Source of the DNA: Pseudoflavonifractor sp.
Lineage (GTDB): Bacteria; Bacteroidota; Bacteroidia; Bacteroidales; Muribaculaceae
Direction: 5' to 3'
Length of the DNA: 40,473 nucleotides
NCBI GenBank assembly: GCA_023667145.1
Contig: JAMPAQ010000002.1
Span: 1 to 40,473, forward strand
A model generated the notes under the pieces. It worked only from the letters and a program-made list of their open reading frames with translations, was not told the origin of the DNA and made no database searches. Shown piece after piece: positions 37,401-40,473 of this stretch (the stretch's first letter is position 1; each line of letters starts with the position of its first letter). The translations under genes and the position numbers were made by a program.

Positions 37401-39101
37401 TCACGGCTTGGCTATCACTGCAATGCGGTTCTGATAGCGGGGAAAGCGTATGGTATGGTTGGTGACAGGGGCTTCCTGTTGGCTGTAAAGCTCAATTAAT
37501 CGGTCGCCGTCGGCAAAATACCCGGCTATGTTGATGGGGCTATTGTCTACCGGCGCGACTCTGATCAGCACGGTGTCGTTCTCCAGGATGCGGACACATG
37601 TGTGCTCATTGATGGTTGTCTGCCGCCCCATGCCGATGGCAGGGTGGGACTTGCGGATGCCACCCAATTTTTGATAATGAGTCAGCAGGTCGTGGTCGAT
37701 GTCGTCCCAGTTCATGTCGGAGCGGAACGCCTGGTTGCTGTCAACGTTGAGCCGGGCATCATCGGGTTTGCGGCCGGTTTCGTCTCCGTAGAAAATCTGT
37801 GCCACACCGGGTGCCAACATGAGTGTCGTCGCGCAGTCAATCATATTGTCCATCTCGGCATCACGGTGGTAGGAGTTGTTGAGATAGTTGAACGGATGCC
37901 ATCGGGGATGGCGCTGAATACTGTCGGCGTATGCCTGCCATGTGTAGACTATGCCGTCGAGATCACCATGTTTGGGAAAATAGAAATTTACCATACTCGA
38001 AAACCCGGCATCGGCATACTCAGGCTTGACGTCGATACCTGCCATATCAAAATCGCCGGTCATGTAAAATCGGTCAGTCCACTTGGATGCCGGACTCTCG
38101 GGATGGTTTTTCCGCCATGTGACAAGGGCCGCGTCAGATGCCTCGTTGAGTTGTTTCCAACGGTTGAGGTGGACATTCTCCACGATGTCGCAACGGAAGC
38201 CGTCGATGCCAAACTCCTCTACCCAGGATGCGATCCATGCTATGAGATATTGCATCGGACTCCACTCTCGGTCTTGGCGAAGTTGGCGTGCCGATGGATT
38301 AACCCATCGGTCGTTGCTGTTGCCCTCTGTCTGCCACTTGCGGTGTAGGAAAGCCGGGATTCTGACTGTCTCGTCGGATTCATCCTTGAAATCGGGCATA
38401 CCGAAGAGGGTTGTCTCAAGAGGATTTGACTCATCCCAATCCTCGTCGGGCATACGTATCCACCCCCGGTCATACCAGCCCTTCCAATTCAACCGGTTTT
38501 CAAAAAACTTGTCATAACTCCATTCGCGGATGTGGCGGGCTGCCTGTTCCTCGGTGAGACCAGTGTCGGCAAATCCATATTGTGCGGCATCAAGTAGCGT
38601 GGGATAGCCGGGGTCATTGAGATTGGCTCCGAGCATGACCCTGATGCCTTGGCTGTGGAGCGTGTCGATGAGCTCACGTAACTCATCGACCGTTCCGTAG
38701 TTCTTGTCAATCTGGGTGTAATCAAGCGGATAATATCCATGATAGCCATAGTGGGGAAAGTCGTTGACCGGCCCGCTGCCCGACATCCATCCGTGGATTT
38801 GTTCGTAGACATCAGTCATCCATACGACATCGACCCCGAGCTTCGTGAAGTATCCGTCCTTGGCTTTCTGGAGCATCCCCCTGAAGTCACCTCCGTGAAA
38901 GGTGGCTGCGTTGAGTCTGCCGCTGCCATAATCGACTATACGCCCGTAGTTTACATCGTTGGTTGTGTCGCCGTTGCAGTATCGGTCAGTGATGACGAAA
39001 TATACGGTTGAGCCACCCCAGTTAAAGTTATCCCTGTCGGCGGCGATTGTTACATAGGGTAGGAGTATGCCCATCAAAAGTGATAAAATGACTGTTCTCA
39101 T
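37401..39101 (-). CDS. MalS-like GH13 alpha-amylase family protein with degenerate catalytic motifs
   Basis: A secreted protein of about 566 residues (signal MRTVILSLLMGILLPYVTIA) clearly related to periplasmic amylase MalS (for example LAPGVAQIFYGDE, RSDMNWDDI, SHPAIGMGRQTT). Counting from this ATG, the nucleophile Asp (GFRCD, about 305) is kept. However, region I reads GANLND instead of a DVVMNH-type motif (158-163), the acid/base Glu of region III is Asp350 (TGDFD instead of TGE), and region IV reads LNNSYH where MalS has a SSHD core, losing the transition-state His and Asp. It may bind or process an unusual glucan, or be a non-catalytic binding protein. The longest frame begins at 39122 but overlaps the promoter box, so the ATG at 39101 is used. 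Confidence 0.85.
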   Translation of the reverse strand: MRTVILSLLMGILLPYVTIAADRDNFNWGGSTVYFVITDRYCNGDTTNDVNYGRIVDYGSGRLNAATFHGGDFRGMLQKAKDGYFTKLGVDVVWMTDVYEQIHGWMSGSGPVNDFPHYGYHGYYPLDYTQIDKNYGTVDELRELIDTLHSQGIRVMLGANLNDPGYPTLLDAAQYGFADTGLTEEQAARHIREWSYDKFFENRLNWKGWYDRGWIRMPDEDWDESNPLETTLFGMPDFKDESDETVRIPAFLHRKWQTEGNSNDRWVNPSARQLRQDREWSPMQYLIAWIASWVEEFGIDGFRCDIVENVHLNRWKQLNEASDAALVTWRKNHPESPASKWTDRFYMTGDFDMAGIDVKPEYADAGFSSMVNFYFPKHGDLDGIVYTWQAYADSIQRHPRWHPFNYLNNSYHRDAEMDNMIDCATTLMLAPGVAQIFYGDETGRKPDDARLNVDSNQAFRSDMNWDDIDHDLLTHYQKLGGIRKSHPAIGMGRQTTINEHTCVRILENDTVLIRVAPVDNSPINIAGYFADGDRLIELYSQQEAPVTNHTIRFPRYQNRIAVIAKP

Positions 39102-39119
39102 TGTAATTTGTCTTTGTGG

Positions 39120-39149
39120 CAAAATTACTGTCTGTCATTCTCCTGTGAA
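39120..39149 (-). promoter_or_regulatory. Promoter of the MalS-like gene
   Basis: TAATTTTG (39120-39127) is a perfect -7 box on the minus strand; a TTTC (39146-39149) lies 18 bases upstream. The start near 39114 leaves a 13-base leader to the ATG at 39101 and makes the ATG at 39122 impossible. Confidence 0.5.
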
Positions 39150-39175
39150 ATACTGATTTGTAGCCATTCCCGATG

Positions 39176-39949
39176 TCACAGCAACCTCATCAGGGTGGCG
39201 GCCGAGACTGCCTCGACAGAGTTGCCGACACTCAGCTTTCCGAGTATGTTCTGTCGATGGCGGTTGACCGTATGTATGCTTATGTGCAGTATGTCAGCAA
39301 TCTGTTTGCTGAGTTTTCCCTCTCGTATCAGATTTAGTATCTCCTTCTCTCTGTCGGTCAATATGCGTGTCCGTCTCTCGGCCAGTTCGGGTCTGTGAAT
39401 CGCTCCCGTGCGGATGTCGATTATGCGTGGGCATATACCATCAAAAGTCTCTTGGATGGGAGACACGCTATAGCAGCAGAGTATCAGCCACACTTTACCT
39501 TTGGGCGACAGCTGTAAGATGCGCGTGCAGTTGTCGACATGGATGTATCTGCCGGTCCTGTCCATTATGCGCAGATGGCTCGTGGCTCTAAGACTCAGCT
39601 TTGACTCATCGTGTCGGGCATCCACATGTTTGAAAAACTCGTATTCGAGCATCCTTTTCTCGGCAAGGTCCTCGGGATGGATGCGGTTGTAGATCTCGTC
39701 CTCATCGCCTGAATCCATCACGGCGTGATAGTCGTTTGAGTCTGACAACCCAATCAGCACGGCAAAGTCGCCTCCCCGGATGTAGCAGCAATCCCGCGCT
39801 GCGTCAGTGATGACACGGCAATCGCGCTCGACACTGACCACGGCATCAATGCGACTCCTGCAATCATCCAATAATGAATAATCGAGAGCCTCATCAGGCA
39901 GATGTTGCCCCTGGTAAAACGCGTTTATTTCCTTCCTAAGTATATCCAT
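39176..39949 (-). CDS. LuxR-family transcriptional regulator with PAS-like sensor domain
   Basis: A 257-residue regulator. The C-terminal 197-257 is a LuxR-type helix-turn-helix (LTDREKEILNLIREGKLSKQ, then IADILHISIHTVNRHRQNIL). The N-terminal 190 residues resemble a PAS-like sensor: IHPEDLAEKRMLEYEFFKHV, then RIMDRTGRYIHVDNCTRILQ and KGKVWLILCCYSVSP. No phosphoacceptor receiver domain is seen, so it is a one-component sensor-regulator. The ligand and targets are unknown. It lies 74 bases upstream of the MalS-like gene on the same strand, but that gene has its own promoter. A palindrome 60-85 bases upstream may be its operator. Confidence 0.88.
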   Translation of the reverse strand: MDILRKEINAFYQGQHLPDEALDYSLLDDCRSRIDAVVSVERDCRVITDAARDCCYIRGGDFAVLIGLSDSNDYHAVMDSGDEDEIYNRIHPEDLAEKRMLEYEFFKHVDARHDESKLSLRATSHLRIMDRTGRYIHVDNCTRILQLSPKGKVWLILCCYSVSPIQETFDGICPRIIDIRTGAIHRPELAERRTRILTDREKEILNLIREGKLSKQIADILHISIHTVNRHRQNILGKLSVGNSVEAVSAATLMRLL

Positions 39950-40008
39950 TACTTGGTGACAAAATCAGTCGCTAATTTATCACCGTTACACGGATTTTGC
40001 AATAGCCC

Positions 40009-40034
40009 CGATGTGGTTATTTATAACCATATCG
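40009..40034. promoter_or_regulatory. 26-bp palindrome upstream of the LuxR gene, possible operator
   Basis: CGATGTGGTTAT (40009-40020) and ATAACCATATCG (40023-40034) form inverted arms of 12 bases around TT, with a single G-T mismatch. The core TGGTTAT-TT-ATAACCA is perfect. It lies 60-85 bases before the regulator's start codon, suited to autoregulation. Confidence 0.4.
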
Positions 40035-40137
40035 CCATCTATTCACGCCGCCACGTCAAGGATCTTATCAAATCCATACCGATACAACAACGTCCCTCGG
40101 CGGTGTCGAATGTCGCGTAAATATCTGGCGATGAATC

Positions 40138-40347
40138 TTACCTAAGTGCCTTAAATTGAAACGGCAATGATACGTTCTGTAATTTGTTAAATATCTCCTT
40201 TATATCTTGCCAAGTAATAAATAGCACTCTTGGGAGACTTCCGAATTTTTCTGTGAAGCCCCTTATTTCCGCATTTGTTGCCGGATTATTGTTGTCAGAG
40301 ATAAACACTACAATTTGCTGTTGGACTCTACAAAAACACAAAAACAT
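40138..40347 (-). CDS. Doubtful small hypothetical protein or gene remnant
   Basis: A 69-codon frame. The sequence looks protein-like after residue 14 (VFISDNNNPATNAEIRGF, then LPRVLFITWQDIKEIFNK), with an alternation of strands and helices reminiscent of the end of a nuclease-type fold, but no family is recognised. There is no clear promoter. It could be the tail of a decayed gene or chance. Confidence 0.2.
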   Translation of the reverse strand: MFLCFCRVQQQIVVFISDNNNPATNAEIRGFTEKFGSLPRVLFITWQDIKEIFNKLQNVSLPFQFKALR

Positions 40348-40356
40348 TCAACATAA

Positions 40357-40388
40357 TTTGCATAGTTGAAATAAACCACGTACCTTTG
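40357..40388 (+). promoter_or_regulatory. Promoter of tRNA-Lys
   Basis: TTTG (40357-40360), 20 bases, then TACCTTTG (40381-40388): a perfect Bacteroidetes promoter. The start is expected near 40393, about 27 bases before the mature tRNA. Confidence 0.75.
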
Positions 40389-40419
40389 CAACGCCTTTCA
40401 GAAAAATCTGAATAGCATT

Positions 40420-40473
40420 GATTCGCTAGCTCAGCTGGTAGAGCACAACACTTTTAATGTTGGGGTCCTGGGT
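40420..40473 (+). tRNA. tRNA-Lys (anticodon UUU), 5' part
   Basis: The acceptor strand GATTCGC begins at 40420. The D arm (GCTCAGCTGGTAGAGC) is standard. The anticodon stem CAACA (40446-40450) / TGTTG (40458-40462) encloses CTTTTAA with anticodon TTT at 40453-40455. The gene is cut by the right edge after GGTCCTGGGT, in the T arm, so the T loop and 3' acceptor strand are not seen. Confidence 0.95.

Larger units (their letters stand above)
39950..40419. other. AT-rich region between the LuxR regulator and tRNA-Lys
   Basis: These 470 bases hold no convincing gene. They contain the 26-bp palindrome at 40009-40034, a doubtful 69-codon frame at 40138-40347 (minus) and the tRNA promoter at 40357-40388. 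The right half is clearly richer in A and T than the rest of the window, which can mark decayed or foreign DNA. Confidence 0.6.

Noticed and set aside
36550..37404. A 284-codon minus-strand frame opposite the AraJ-like exporter
   Set aside because: Composition is a typical antisense shadow; the plus strand shows full AraJ signatures.

Overview
The window looks like a chromosomal segment of a gut-type Bacteroidales bacterium, most likely of the family Muribaculaceae (family placement is inference). Reasons: Bacteroidetes-type promoters (TTTG, about 19-21 bases, TAnnTTTG) in front of several genes, few Shine-Dalgarno sites, a GldH lipoprotein, a PSP1/RicT protein with Cys-rich N-terminus, RNase Y next to ZapA, a vitamin B12-dependent methylmalonyl-CoA mutase pair, and an ECF sigma / FecR-like / TonB-receptor / DUF4249 locus.

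Layout. (1) 1-4864, minus: a two-gene restriction-modification type defence locus. A very large protein, cut by the left edge, joins a GIY-YIG-like N-terminus, a DEAH helicase and an NPPY adenine methyltransferase; a smaller methyltransferase-like partner precedes it. (2) 5046-9049, minus: mutA-mutB with a structured leader and a terminator. (3) 9209-13980, minus: probable operon of a TPR/propeller envelope protein, flotillin-like FloA, a CstA-type carrier and a PHP phosphatase. (4) 14152-15666, minus: an integral-membrane GT-C-like glycosyltransferase. (5) 15863-20610, plus: cell-surface signalling operon (ECF sigma, very short FecR-like protein, STN-containing TonB receptor, DUF4249 lipoprotein). 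(6) 20727-29045, minus: a long same-strand block, zapB-like, zapA, possible small RNA, rny, ricT-like, gldH, M24 peptidase, cca, queD, queE, ogt. (7) 29187-30284, minus: AI-2E family permease. (8) 30532-36086, plus: tripartite RND efflux operon (lipoprotein adaptor, pump, TolC-like channel), followed by an AraJ-type MFS exporter. (9) 37401-39949, minus: a MalS-like GH13 protein with damaged catalytic motifs and a LuxR-type regulator. (10) 39950-40473: AT-rich non-coding stretch and the 5' part of a tRNA-Lys(UUU) gene cut by the right edge.

Most genes are housekeeping or envelope functions. The parts most worth attention are the GIY-YIG/helicase/methyltransferase locus, the MalS-like protein that has lost most GH13 catalytic residues, the minimal FecR-like protein with its probable ECF promoter, the structured mutAB leader, and the operator-like repeats in front of the efflux operon and the LuxR gene. 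All identifications are from reading protein motifs; no database search was run.
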